This document shows positions 36,556-44,971 of a stretch of 64,000 nt of DNA, piece by piece (the stretch's first letter is position 1; the number at the start of each line of letters is the position of its first letter). The notes under the pieces are model-generated. The model made no database searches. It was not told the DNA's origin and saw nothing but the letters and a program-made list of their open reading frames with translations. A program made the position numbers and the translations under genes. The stretch is from Lacrimispora indolis DSM 755 (lineage in GTDB: Bacteria; Bacillota; Clostridia; Lachnospirales; Lachnospiraceae), in contig NZ_AZUI01000001.1 in the NCBI RefSeq assembly GCF_000526995.1, positions 3,576,001 through 3,640,000 on the forward strand, read 5' to 3'.

Positions 36556-37515
36556 ATGAAAATAGTGATTTTGGATGGATACACAGAAAATCCTGGAGAT
36601 TTATCATGGGAAGGATTTGAGGAATTTGGAAGTTTGACCGTATACGACAGGACTCCTGCTTCTGAGATCGTGGAACGAATCGGCGATGCAGAAGTAGTTT
36701 ATACCAATAAAACACCCATTACAAAAGAGACCATTGCGTCCTGCCCTAACCTTAAGTTTATCGGGGTGCTGGCTACCGGATACAATGTGGTGGATGTTGG
36801 AGCTGCAAGGGAGGCAGGAATCCCTGTTTCCAATATTCCCACTTATGGGACGGATGCAGTTGCCCAGTATACCATTGCACTTTTGCTGGAGCTGTGCCAT
36901 CACATTGGGGAGCATTCCCAATGCGTGAAAAGAGGGGATTGGACCAATAATCAGGACTGGTGTTTCTGGAACCATCCGCTCATTGAGCTTGCCGGAAAAA
37001 CAATGGGTATTATTGGATTTGGAAGAATCGGGCAGAGAACCGCAAAAATAGCCCAGGCTCTGGGAATGAAGGTACTTGCATTTGACGAATATCAGAATAG
37101 GGCACTGGAAGCAGAGACGTGCCGCTATGCATCACTGGATGAAGTTCTGGCGGATTCTGATGTCATTGCGCTTCATTGTCCGCTGTTTCCTTCCACAGAA
37201 GGGATTATAAACAAAGAAAACATTGCAAAGATGAAAGATGGAGTCATAATTATAAATGATTCCAGAGGGCCGCTGATTGTGGAGGAGGATTTACGTGATG
37301 CATTAAACTGCGGAAAGGTGGCCGGAGCTGCGGTGGATGTAGTATCCACCGAGCCGATTAAAATGGATAATCCGCTGCTAAGTGCAAAAAACTGCCTGAT
37401 CACCCCTCATATAGCCTGGGCGCCAAAAGAATCCAGACAAAGACTGATGGATATCGCGGTGGACAATTTAAGGGCATATCATGCAGGCACCCCGCAGAAT
37501 GTAGTAAATAAATAA
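36556..37515 (+). CDS. D-isomer-specific 2-hydroxyacid dehydrogenase
   Basis: A 319-residue NAD(P)-dependent enzyme like glycerate dehydrogenase/hydroxypyruvate reductase. The cofactor fold GIIGFGRIGQRTA, the substrate Arg in NDSRGPL, a Glu-His relay ending in TPHIAWAPKES are visible. ATG 36556 is chosen because GGGAGG lies 8 nt upstream. It closes the operon and likely reduces a 2-keto acid, such as hydroxypyruvate, made by the preceding enzymes. Confidence 0.9.
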   Translation: MKIVILDGYTENPGDLSWEGFEEFGSLTVYDRTPASEIVERIGDAEVVYTNKTPITKETIASCPNLKFIGVLATGYNVVDVGAAREAGIPVSNIPTYGTDAVAQYTIALLLELCHHIGEHSQCVKRGDWTNNQDWCFWNHPLIELAGKTMGIIGFGRIGQRTAKIAQALGMKVLAFDEYQNRALEAETCRYASLDEVLADSDVIALHCPLFPSTEGIINKENIAKMKDGVIIINDSRGPLIVEEDLRDALNCGKVAGAAVDVVSTEPIKMDNPLLSAKNCLITPHIAWAPKESRQRLMDIAVDNLRAYHAGTPQNVVNK

Positions 37516-37634
37516 AATCCGGCCAGGATATAACTTCCAGCCGGGTATTCATGATTTCAATGCAAAAGAGCATCTGACTGTGTTACAATATCAGTAAAAT
37601 TGTTGGATGCTTTTTGCAAAGGATGGATGTTCGT

Positions 37635-39521
37635 ATGGTAAAAATTCTGATATTTATGCCCCGTAATAACATGAGAGAACGATTTGAGAGGGCTGTTTCA
37701 AAATTGAGTCCCAAAGGAGAAGACATCAGAATGGAGCTGATTCATGTTTTTGGAACGCCGGATTCTCTTTCCAAAAACAAGGACGCAGAAATTATGGTGG
37801 CCAGGGGAATGACTTATGACAGGTTGAAAAAGCTGTTCCCAAAGAAGCATATCGTAGAGCTTCGCTTAACCAGCTTTGATATTGTGGATGCTCTTGTAAG
37901 ATGCAAAGAAACCTTCGCACCGCACAGGATCGCCCTATGCCTTCAGAAGCAGGAATTTGCCTCTGTAAAGAATCTGGAGGTGCTGTGTGGTGCAGGGATC
38001 GAATTTTACGACATTTCGGATGAGGAAAGCTGCAAACAGGCCATCAAAGACCTGAAAATCAAAGGAATTGATGTGGTGGTGGGAGCAGGAACGATCTGCG
38101 GACTGTGTGACAAAAGCGGAATACCGAGAATTCATATTGAAACAAAAGACATGGCAATTGAGCAGGCGCTTTTAGAAGCTGTAAATGCAGCAAGAACCAT
38201 TAATAATGAAAGGGCCAAAGCCGATATGATGCGCATGATCCTAAACAGCAGTGAAGATGCCATCATAGCGGTCAATGAAGCGGGGAGAATTCTTGCGATC
38301 AACAACCAGGCCTATATTGCCTACCAGCTGTCCACCCAGGACCATTACATCAACAATCCTCTGAAGGTCATTCATAAAGAGTTAAAGTGGCAGCAGGCCA
38401 TGGAGTCAGAAAAAGAAACTTCAGAGCTGATGAAGATAAACGGAAAAAATTATTTTATTCAGTACAAACCCATTATGGTGGATAATCATAGTGCCGGAAC
38501 CATGATCATTACCCAGAATGCCCAGAAAATCATGGAAACAGAAACCAAAATACGCCGGGGGCTAAGCGAAAAAGGATTGACCTCCAAATATACCTTTGAG
38601 GATATTATCGGAAACAGCCGGGCAATCAAAGATAACATATCCATGGCAAAAAGATACAGCAGCGTGGATTCCAACGTACTGATCATAGGGGAAACAGGAA
38701 CCGGGAAGGAGCTTTTTGCCCATAGCATCCACAGGGCAAGCAAAAGGAGTCATGAACCCTTTGTCGCATTAAATTGTGCGGCTTTGCCTGAAAACCTGCT
38801 GGAAAGCGAATTGTTCGGATATGAATCGGGAGCCTTTTCCGGTGCCTCCAGAAATGGAAAAATCGGTCTTTTTGAACTTGCCCACAAGGGAACCATATTT
38901 TTAGACGAGATCGGAGAAATACCTTTTGCACTCCAGGCAAAGCTGCTTCGGGTACTGCAGGAAAAGGAAATAAGGAGGATCGGCAGTGACCGGGTGCTTC
39001 CAGTGGATGTCAGGGTGATTTCGGCGACTAATATTGATATAGAAAAACAAATCAAAGAAGGGAATTTCCGTTCGGATCTTTATTACCGGCTGAATCTGCT
39101 GGATATTATCATTCCCCCGCTCAGAGAAAGAAAAGAAGATATCATGACCATGGTCGATTTTTACATGCTGCGCTTTGCCTGTGAAATCGGTAAATCGGCG
39201 CCCAGAATTTCCGCCGGAGCCGGTAAGCTGCTGACGGAATATGAATGGCCCGGAAATGTCCGCCAGCTCCGCAACATCTGCGAGCGATTAACGGTTCTGA
39301 ATGATACGGGTATCATTCTGGAAAATGATATCAGTCAGCTTAAAATCTTTAAAAAAGCAGAAAAAAAAGAGAATATGCTCAGCCCAATACTCCAATGTAC
39401 GGAATTTAACCAATGCTGCGGCCTGCAGCCCAGAATGAAAAAAAAGGATCTGGCGGAAGAGCTGGGGGTCAGCAGGACAACTCTCTGGAGAATGATAAAA
39501 AGACAGGAAGAAAACAGTTGA
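37635..39521 (+). CDS. Sigma-54-dependent activator with PrpR N-terminal domain
   Basis: A 628-residue enhancer-binding protein: PrpR-N sensor domain (about 1-170), PAS-like region (about 180-290), AAA+ domain (about 315-550) with Walker A GETGTGKE, and a C-terminal Fis-type helix-turn-helix (DLAEELGVSRTTLWRMIKRQ). The sigma-54 contact loop reads GAFSGA, with Ser402 in place of the usual Thr of GAFTGA. PrpR-N domains sense small effectors such as acids. The gene lies just after the operon whose promoter is of the sigma-54 type, so it is its likely activator. Starts at 37614 (TTG) and 37623 are also in frame; 37635 has AAAGG 12 nt before it. Confidence 0.9.
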   Translation: MVKILIFMPRNNMRERFERAVSKLSPKGEDIRMELIHVFGTPDSLSKNKDAEIMVARGMTYDRLKKLFPKKHIVELRLTSFDIVDALVRCKETFAPHRIALCLQKQEFASVKNLEVLCGAGIEFYDISDEESCKQAIKDLKIKGIDVVVGAGTICGLCDKSGIPRIHIETKDMAIEQALLEAVNAARTINNERAKADMMRMILNSSEDAIIAVNEAGRILAINNQAYIAYQLSTQDHYINNPLKVIHKELKWQQAMESEKETSELMKINGKNYFIQYKPIMVDNHSAGTMIITQNAQKIMETETKIRRGLSEKGLTSKYTFEDIIGNSRAIKDNISMAKRYSSVDSNVLIIGETGTGKELFAHSIHRASKRSHEPFVALNCAALPENLLESELFGYESGAFSGASRNGKIGLFELAHKGTIFLDEIGEIPFALQAKLLRVLQEKEIRRIGSDRVLPVDVRVISATNIDIEKQIKEGNFRSDLYYRLNLLDIIIPPLRERKEDIMTMVDFYMLRFACEIGKSAPRISAGAGKLLTEYEWPGNVRQLRNICERLTVLNDTGIILENDISQLKIFKKAEKKENMLSPILQCTEFNQCCGLQPRMKKKDLAEELGVSRTTLWRMIKRQEENS

Positions 39522-39669
39522 AATGGAAAATACGAATTGAAAGACGATGGTCAGAACCGATAAGCCAAAGCCTTTAGGGTACGTATAAAATGGCATTTTT
39601 ATGGGTAAATTACAGGCATAGAGGGAGTTTTTGCCACTATAATTTGTTCCTGCTCTCAAATAGAAATAA

Positions 39670-39698
39670 TTGACAACCACTTCTCCCTGTGGTAAACT
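39670..39698 (+). promoter_or_regulatory. Promoter of rpsO
   Basis: TTGACA and TAAACT separated by 17 bp. Confidence 0.75.
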
Positions 39699-39705
39699 GT
39701 ATCAG

Positions 39706-39794
39706 TACAAATACGCGCCGATACCCGGTATTTCGGATACTCCAGCCAATGCTTGGTATGAGGTGAGACTTAAAGACTAAAGGAGGAAATCAAC
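39706..39794 (+). promoter_or_regulatory. rpsO leader, possible S15 autoregulation site
   Basis: The roughly 90-nt leader holds small hairpins, GATACC/GGTAT and CCAGCC/GCTTGG, directly before the AAAGGAGG of rpsO. Leaders of rpsO bind S15 in several bacteria; that this one does is inferred from place and size only. Confidence 0.35.
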
Positions 39795-40061
39795 ATGATT
39801 TCAAAGGAAAAGAAAGCAGCTATTATCGCTGAATTCGGCAGAAAGGCCGGCGACACAGGTTCACCGGAAGTACAGATCGCAATTCTGACAGAGAGAATCA
39901 CAGAATTAACTGATCACCTTCAGAAGAACCCAAAAGATCATCATTCCAGAAGAGGCCTTCTGATGATGGTTGGACAGAGAAGAGGTCTTCTTGATTACTT
40001 AAAGAAGACAGACTTAGAAGGCTATCGTTCCTTAATCGAGAAGTTGGGAATCAGAAAATAA
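39795..40061 (+). CDS. rpsO: 30S ribosomal protein S15
   Basis: The 88-residue sequence matches S15 throughout: [38 protein letters not shown] and the closing [12 protein letters not shown]. It binds 16S rRNA in the central domain of the small subunit. AAAGGAGG precedes the ATG. As in most bacteria it stands before pnp, but here a long structured element separates the two. Confidence 0.98.
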   Translation: MISKEKKAAIIAEFGRKAGDTGSPEVQIAILTERITELTDHLQKNPKDHHSRRGLLMMVGQRRGLLDYLKKTDLEGYRSLIEKLGIRK

Positions 40062-40070
40062 TAAACCATT

Positions 40071-40095
40071 TAGGGTGGAGAACTTCTCCACCCTA
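40071..40095 (+). terminator. Hairpin after rpsO, probable terminator
   Basis: A perfect 10-bp stem TAGGGTGGAG/CTCCACCCTA with a 5-nt loop; the following tail is only moderately T-rich, so read-through to pnp is likely. Confidence 0.6.
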
Positions 40096-40122
40096 TCTGT
40101 CTATTAAGAAAAGAATATTAAA

Positions 40123-40373
40123 AGTAGAAGCATTCCCCGAGACCGCTGATGTGCGCGTAAAAGCAGAGCCAAAAGTTGGAGACAGGGGAAGGATATGCCC
40201 GCATATCCATCCCCTGTTTCCGGCTTTTGGCGAGCCACCGCGAACGAGGGACCAAAGGTCCCGAGTTTGCGGCGGCAGATTCTGCCTGCGGCAGATTCTG
40301 CTTATTCTCCCTGACGGGCTGCATAAGCAAACTCATTTTTGCGCGCAGATCAGTAGTTTCGGCGTCTTCTACT
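40123..40373. repeat. Large palindromic structured element between rpsO and pnp
   Basis: A 251-nt region bounded by AGTAGAAG and its exact complement CTTCTACT. Inside are a long hairpin of about 30 bp at 40168-40231 (GCCAAAAG..CTTTTGGC arms), a second at 40238-40272 with the perfect core GGGACCAAAGGTCCC, and a tandem 14-bp repeat GCGGCAGATTCTGC at 40272 and 40288. It is richer in G+C than its surroundings. Open frames on both strands cross it but none has a ribosome binding site. It looks like a folded RNA or a small palindromic mobile element. Confidence 0.7.
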
Positions 40374-40413
40374 GTTAATATAAATTATTAATCCAATTAA
40401 AGGAGATACCAGT

Positions 40414-42543
40414 ATGTACAAGAGTTTTAGTATGGATCTGGCCGGCAGGACATTGACCGTTGATGTCGGCAGAGTAGCAAAGCAGGCAAACGGCGCAGCG
40501 TTCATGCACTATGGTGACACCGTAGTATTAGCCACTGCAACTGCTTCTGATAAGCCAAGGGAGGGAATCGACTTCTTCCCCCTGAGCGTGGAATATGAAG
40601 AAAAATTATACGCCGTAGGAAAGATTCCCGGCGGCTTCAACAAAAGAGAGGGAAAAGCGTCTGAAAACGCCATTTTAACTTCCCGTGTCATTGACCGTCC
40701 CATGAGACCCCTGTTTCCAAAGGATTACCGTAACGATGTGACCTTAGACAACATCGTCATGTCCGTAGACCAGGACTGCAGCCCGGAGCTGACGGCTATG
40801 TTAGGCTCCGCCATTGCCACCTGCATTTCCGATATTCCTTTTGACGGTCCCTGTGCTTCCACCCAGATCGGCCTTGTAGACGGAGAACTTGTGGTAAACC
40901 CGACCCAGGCTCAGAAGCAGGTATCTGATATGGCTCTTACGGTGGCTTCCACAAGAGAAAAAGTCATCATGATCGAGGCAGGAGCCAATGAGGTTCCGGA
41001 AGATAAGATGATCGAGGCCATTTTCAAAGCTCATGAAGTAAACCAGGAAATCATCAAATTCATTGATACCATCGTAGCAGAATGCGGAAGGCCAAAGCAT
41101 GAATACACCAGCTGCGCAGTGCCGGAAGAGTTATTTGCTGCCATTAAGGAAATTGTCACTCCGGAAGAGATGGAAGTTGCCGTATTTACCGATGAAAAGC
41201 AGGTAAGAGAAGAAAACATCCGCAAGATCACCCAGAAACTGGAAGAAGCCTTTGCAGAAAAGGAAGAGTGGCTGTCCGTATTAGGAGAAGCCATTTACCA
41301 GTACCAGAAAAAGACCGTCCGCAAGATGATCTTAAAAGACCACAAGCGTCCTGATGGCCGTGCCATGAATCAGATCCGCCATCTGGCAGCAGAGATCGAT
41401 ATGCTTCCAAGAGTGCATGGTTCCGCCATGTTCACCCGCGGCCAGACCCAGATTTTAAATATCTGTACCCTGGCTCCATTATCAGAAAGCCAGAGATTAG
41501 ACGGCATTGATGATATGGAAACATCAAAGAGATATATGCACCACTACAATTTCCCGTCCTTCTCTGTAGGAGAGACAAGGCCTTCCAGAGGACCGGGACG
41601 CAGGGAGATCGGTCATGGCGCGCTGGCAGAAAGGGCATTGATCCCCGTACTTCCTTCAGGAGAAGAATTCCCATATGCAATCCGTACCGTTTCCGAGACC
41701 ATGGAGTCCAATGGTTCCACCTCTCAGGCAAGCATCTGTTCCTCCTCCATGTCCTTAATGGCGGCAGGTGTTCCCATTAAAGCGGCTGTTGCAGGTATTT
41801 CCTGCGGTCTGGTTACCGGAGATACGGATGACGATTATATCGTTCTGACCGATATTCAGGGACTGGAAGATTTCTTCGGCGATATGGACTTTAAGGTGGG
41901 AGGAACCCATAAGGGTATAACTGCCATCCAGATGGATATTAAGATCCACGGCCTTACAAGACCGATCATTGAGGAAGCTATCCGAACCACCAGAGAAGCA
42001 AGACTTTATATCCTTGACGAGGTTATGGCAAAAGCCATTGCAGAGCCGCGTAAGGAAGTTGGCAAGTATGCTCCGAAGATCGATCAGATTTCCATTGATC
42101 CTCAGAAGATCGGCGATGTGGTAGGAAAGCAGGGTAAGGTGATCAATAAGATCATCGAAGAGACCGGCGTAAAGATCGACATTTCTGATGACGGAAGTGT
42201 ATCTGTATGCGGAACCGACCAGGCTATGATCGACCGCGCGATCCAGATCATAAAGAGCATTGTAACAGAGATCGAAGCAGGTCAGGTCATCACAGGAAAG
42301 GTTGTCAGGATCATGAACTTTGGCGCCTTTGTTGAGCTGGCTCCCAACAAGGATGGAATGATCCACATTTCCAAGCTGTCTGAAAAGAGAGTGGCAAAGG
42401 TTGAAGATGTGGTCAACATCGGCGATGAAGTGACTGTTAAAGTCATTGAAGTTGACAAGATGGGCAGAATCAACTTAAGCATGAAGCCGGCAGATTTGGC
42501 TGCTAAGGCAGAAGATAAGAAAGAAGAAAAAGTGTCAGAATAA
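40414..42543 (+). CDS. pnp: Polyribonucleotide nucleotidyltransferase (PNPase)
   Basis: A 709-residue phosphorolytic 3'-5' exoribonuclease of the mRNA decay system. Two RNase PH domains (about 1-220 and 310-540, the latter with GRREIGHGALAERAL and QASICSSSMSLMAAGVPIKAAVAGI), a KH domain (about 555-615, IGKVIGKQGKVINKI-like) and a C-terminal S1 domain (620-690, GKVVRIMNFGAFVEL) are in order. AAAGGAGAT precedes the ATG. Length is typical. Confidence 0.98.
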   Translation: MYKSFSMDLAGRTLTVDVGRVAKQANGAAFMHYGDTVVLATATASDKPREGIDFFPLSVEYEEKLYAVGKIPGGFNKREGKASENAILTSRVIDRPMRPLFPKDYRNDVTLDNIVMSVDQDCSPELTAMLGSAIATCISDIPFDGPCASTQIGLVDGELVVNPTQAQKQVSDMALTVASTREKVIMIEAGANEVPEDKMIEAIFKAHEVNQEIIKFIDTIVAECGRPKHEYTSCAVPEELFAAIKEIVTPEEMEVAVFTDEKQVREENIRKITQKLEEAFAEKEEWLSVLGEAIYQYQKKTVRKMILKDHKRPDGRAMNQIRHLAAEIDMLPRVHGSAMFTRGQTQILNICTLAPLSESQRLDGIDDMETSKRYMHHYNFPSFSVGETRPSRGPGRREIGHGALAERALIPVLPSGEEFPYAIRTVSETMESNGSTSQASICSSSMSLMAAGVPIKAAVAGISCGLVTGDTDDDYIVLTDIQGLEDFFGDMDFKVGGTHKGITAIQMDIKIHGLTRPIIEEAIRTTREARLYILDEVMAKAIAEPRKEVGKYAPKIDQISIDPQKIGDVVGKQGKVINKIIEETGVKIDISDDGSVSVCGTDQAMIDRAIQIIKSIVTEIEAGQVITGKVVRIMNFGAFVELAPNKDGMIHISKLSEKRVAKVEDVVNIGDEVTVKVIEVDKMGRINLSMKPADLAAKAEDKKEEKVSE

Positions 42544-42561
42544 AATAATGATGCCATAAGG

Positions 42562-42603
42562 CAGACAGCGGACAGATTCATATCCATCTGCTGTCTGTTT
42601 TTT
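42562..42603 (+). terminator. Terminator of pnp
   Basis: CAGACAGC pairs with GCTGTCTG with a further AGAT/ATCT pair inside, followed by six T. Confidence 0.85.
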
Positions 42604-42626
42604 CTATCATAGGAAAGGGGAATACC

Positions 42627-43301
42627 ATGGAAAAACAGACACTGGCAGAAGTTGCCTCCCAAAAGCTGCTGCAGATGATACAGGAAAAGGGGTATGTCCC
42701 AGGAGACAAGCTGCCTACTGAGGTGGAGTTGTCTGAGGTCCTGGAGGTGGGGCGCAATACGGTCCGTGAAGCGTTGAGAATCCTGATGTCCCGGAATATT
42801 GTCACCATCCGGCAGGGATCGGGAACCTTTCTCTCAGATAAAAATGGTGTGGCCGATGATCCTCTGGGTTTTACCATGATAGAAGACAGAAGAAAGCTGA
42901 CGGAGGATCTGATTCAGGTCAGGGTCATGCTGGAACCTCCGATTGCAGCTCTGGCAGCCCAGAACGCCACGGAAGAGGATATCCGGTGTCTGGAGCAGAT
43001 CCTTCTGGATCTGGAGGAAATGATAGAAAACCGGGAGGATTATTCGGAGAAGGATTCCCAGTTCCATGCCCAGATTGCCAACTGCAGCCATAATCTGGTC
43101 ATGGCAAATCTGGTACCCGTGATCACGGATGGGGTCCATATTTTTGCTGTTTCAGTCCGGGAGACGGAGTATGAGCAGACACTCCTGTCACACCGCAGAA
43201 TATTTGAAGCCATCAGGGACCGGAAACCGGTGGAGGCACAGCAGGCAATGAATTTCCATTTGATGTATAACGATAACCGTTATAAGGAAGAAGGCCGGTA
43301 A
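42627..43301 (+). CDS. FadR/GntR family regulator (FCD domain), near glp-like operon
   Basis: A 224-residue DNA-binding protein. The N-terminal winged helix GDKLPTEVELSEVLEVGRNTVREALRILMS is GntR type; the C-terminal helical part (from about 95) is an FCD effector domain with metal-binding His residues in the last third. GGAAAGGGG precedes the ATG. Two copies of a TATTCATGGGAYGAATA palindrome lie just after it, the second over the start of the next operon, so it probably represses that operon. Confidence 0.88.
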   Translation: MEKQTLAEVASQKLLQMIQEKGYVPGDKLPTEVELSEVLEVGRNTVREALRILMSRNIVTIRQGSGTFLSDKNGVADDPLGFTMIEDRRKLTEDLIQVRVMLEPPIAALAAQNATEEDIRCLEQILLDLEEMIENREDYSEKDSQFHAQIANCSHNLVMANLVPVITDGVHIFAVSVRETEYEQTLLSHRRIFEAIRDRKPVEAQQAMNFHLMYNDNRYKEEGR

Positions 43302-43341
43302 AGAAACTGATTCACAGGCCTAAATCAGGAAGAGAAAACTT

Positions 43342-43396
43342 AAATCGAGAAAAAGGTACATATTCATGGGATGAATATGTACCTTTTTCTCGATTT
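43342..43396. terminator. Perfect 26-bp palindrome: terminator and operator copy
   Basis: The arms AAATCGAGAAAAAGG.. and ..CCTTTTTCTCGATTT pair without a mismatch over 26 bp with a GGG loop. Followed by TTTCTTG it can end transcription of the regulator gene. Its centre, TATTCATGGGATGAATA (43361-43377), repeats at the promoter downstream, so the loop region is also a likely regulator site. Confidence 0.75.
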
Positions 43397-43399
43397 TTC

Positions 43400-43429
43400 T
43401 TGACTTATTTCCCCAAGCATGATTATAAT
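43400..43429 (+). promoter_or_regulatory. Promoter of the glycerol-3-phosphate dehydrogenase-like operon
   Basis: TTGACT and a perfect TATAAT with 18 bp between, directly after the palindrome. It shows that the longer open frame beginning at 43400 cannot be the real start of the next gene. Confidence 0.75.
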
Positions 43430-43434
43430 AAGAA

Positions 43435-43451
43435 TATTCATGGGACGAATA
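43435..43451. promoter_or_regulatory. Operator copy at the transcription start
   Basis: TATTCATGGGACGAATA differs by one base from the centre of the palindrome 74 bp upstream. Its place from +1 onward fits a repressor site for the FadR-type regulator at 42627. Confidence 0.6.
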
Positions 43452-43492
43452 CATGCATGGTAATCGTCATTTTTTCCAGGAGGTTAAAAACA

Positions 43493-44971
43493 TTGAAACA
43501 ATTATATGATGTACTCATTATCGGCGGCGGGGTAATTGGAAGTGCAATTGCAAGGGAAATGTCCAGATACAGCTTGAAAATAGGTGTTTTGGAAAAAAAC
43601 CTGGATGTATGCTGCGAGACCAGCGGACGTAATTCCGGAGTGGTTCACGGAGGATTTGCATATGACACAGGTTCTCTAAAGGCAAGGCTCTGCGTGGAAG
43701 GCAGCCAAAACATGGGACGACTTTCCGAAGAACTGGATTTTCCCTTTCACCGCTGCGGCAAGGTGCTGGTAGGAAATACCCCTGATGACCGGGAAGCGCT
43801 GAAACAGACCATAAAGCAGGGCGAAGCCAATGGAGTAAAGGGACTGGAACTTATAGACAAAGAGCGGCTTCACGAACTGGTGCCTGCTGTTGTGGGGGAA
43901 TTTGCCATGTATTCTCCTGCCAGCGGGATTGTGGATCCTTTTGGCTATACCATTGCTCTGGCTGAGAATGCCTCGGAAAATGGTGTGGATTATTTCTTTG
44001 ACTGTGAGGTGAGGGCCATTGGGAAGGATTCGGACAGCAACTATGTCCTTACGACCTCAGGCGGGAAATTTTTCAGCCGCTGGGTGGTGAACAGCGCCGG
44101 CCTGGGCTGCGGAAAAATATCGGAGCTATTGGGAATCAAAGGTTATAAAATCATAGGCTCCAAAGGAGATTATATCATTCTGGATAAAAGGACCGGTCCT
44201 TTGCTTCCCATGCCCGTATATCCGGTTCCCAGCAACACCTATATGGGGATCCATGTGACCAATACAACAGATGGCAATGTTATCGTGGGGCCAAATGCTG
44301 ATATGACTGAGAATTTTTCATATTATGGGGTACCACAGGAAAATATGGATTATCTGGCAGAAAGTGCTTCAGATTTGTGGCCCTGTATCAATAAGAGGGA
44401 TTATATCCGCAATTATTCCGGGATCCTTCCTAAATGGGTGGATGAGAATGGCGTTATACAGGACTTTAAAATTGAGGTACAGGATGATGTGGCGCCCCGT
44501 GCCATAAACCTGGTAGGCATAGAATCTCCGGGCCTGACTGCCGCTGTCCCCATTGCCCGATATGCTGTCGGTCTTATGGCAGAGAGAGAAAAGCTGGAAC
44601 TCAACACCTCCTTTCATCCCATACGAAGGGGAATCCAGCGGTTTTCGGAGCTATCGAAAGAGGAGCAGAACCTTAAAATTCTGGAAAATCCCGATTATGG
44701 GGAGGTAATATGCCGCTGTGAGAAGGTGACAAAAGCAGAAATCCTTCAGGCAATCTATAATCCGCTGGGAGTGGATACCCTGGCCGGGATCAAATACAGG
44801 ACCCGTTCCATGATGGGACGCTGCCAGGGCGGTTACTGTCAGATGCGTATTGCACAGATGCTGGAGCAGGAGCTTGGAAAGAAAGAAGATCAAATCCAAT
44901 ATGCCAGAAAGGGTTCTTACATGTTCTTTGGAAAAGTGCGGCAGGAGGTGGAGTCATGGAAGGAAAGTTAA
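43493..44971 (+). CDS. FAD-dependent glycerol-3-phosphate dehydrogenase-like oxidoreductase
   Basis: A 492-residue flavoprotein. The DVLIIGGGVIGSAIAREMS dinucleotide fold starts at residue 5; a C-terminal BFD-like cluster domain has CRC (CRCEKVTKAEI) and GRCQGGYC, four Cys for a [2Fe-2S] centre. This layout is that of anaerobic GlpA-like dehydrogenases of Clostridia and Thermotoga. The start is TTG at 43493, 9 nt after AGGAGG; earlier codons overlap the promoter. It overlaps the next gene by 16 nt. Substrate glycerol-3-phosphate or another 2-hydroxy acid. Confidence 0.85.
   Translation: MKQLYDVLIIGGGVIGSAIAREMSRYSLKIGVLEKNLDVCCETSGRNSGVVHGGFAYDTGSLKARLCVEGSQNMGRLSEELDFPFHRCGKVLVGNTPDDREALKQTIKQGEANGVKGLELIDKERLHELVPAVVGEFAMYSPASGIVDPFGYTIALAENASENGVDYFFDCEVRAIGKDSDSNYVLTTSGGKFFSRWVVNSAGLGCGKISELLGIKGYKIIGSKGDYIILDKRTGPLLPMPVYPVPSNTYMGIHVTNTTDGNVIVGPNADMTENFSYYGVPQENMDYLAESASDLWPCINKRDYIRNYSGILPKWVDENGVIQDFKIEVQDDVAPRAINLVGIESPGLTAAVPIARYAVGLMAEREKLELNTSFHPIRRGIQRFSELSKEEQNLKILENPDYGEVICRCEKVTKAEILQAIYNPLGVDTLAGIKYRTRSMMGRCQGGYCQMRIAQMLEQELGKKEDQIQYARKGSYMFFGKVRQEVESWKES

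Noticed and set aside
40272..40301. Possible CRISPR-like direct repeat GCGGCAGATTCTGC
   Set aside because: Only two copies 2 nt apart, no spacer pattern and no cas genes; part of the palindromic element.
40118..40391. Three overlapping open frames on both strands between rpsO and pnp
   Set aside because: They are explained by the palindromic repeat structure; mirror-image frames are expected in such sequence and none has a ribosome binding site.
43400..43492. Extended N-terminus for the GlpA-like protein
   Set aside because: The extra codons contain the promoter and operator; TTG 43493 has AGGAGG at the correct distance.
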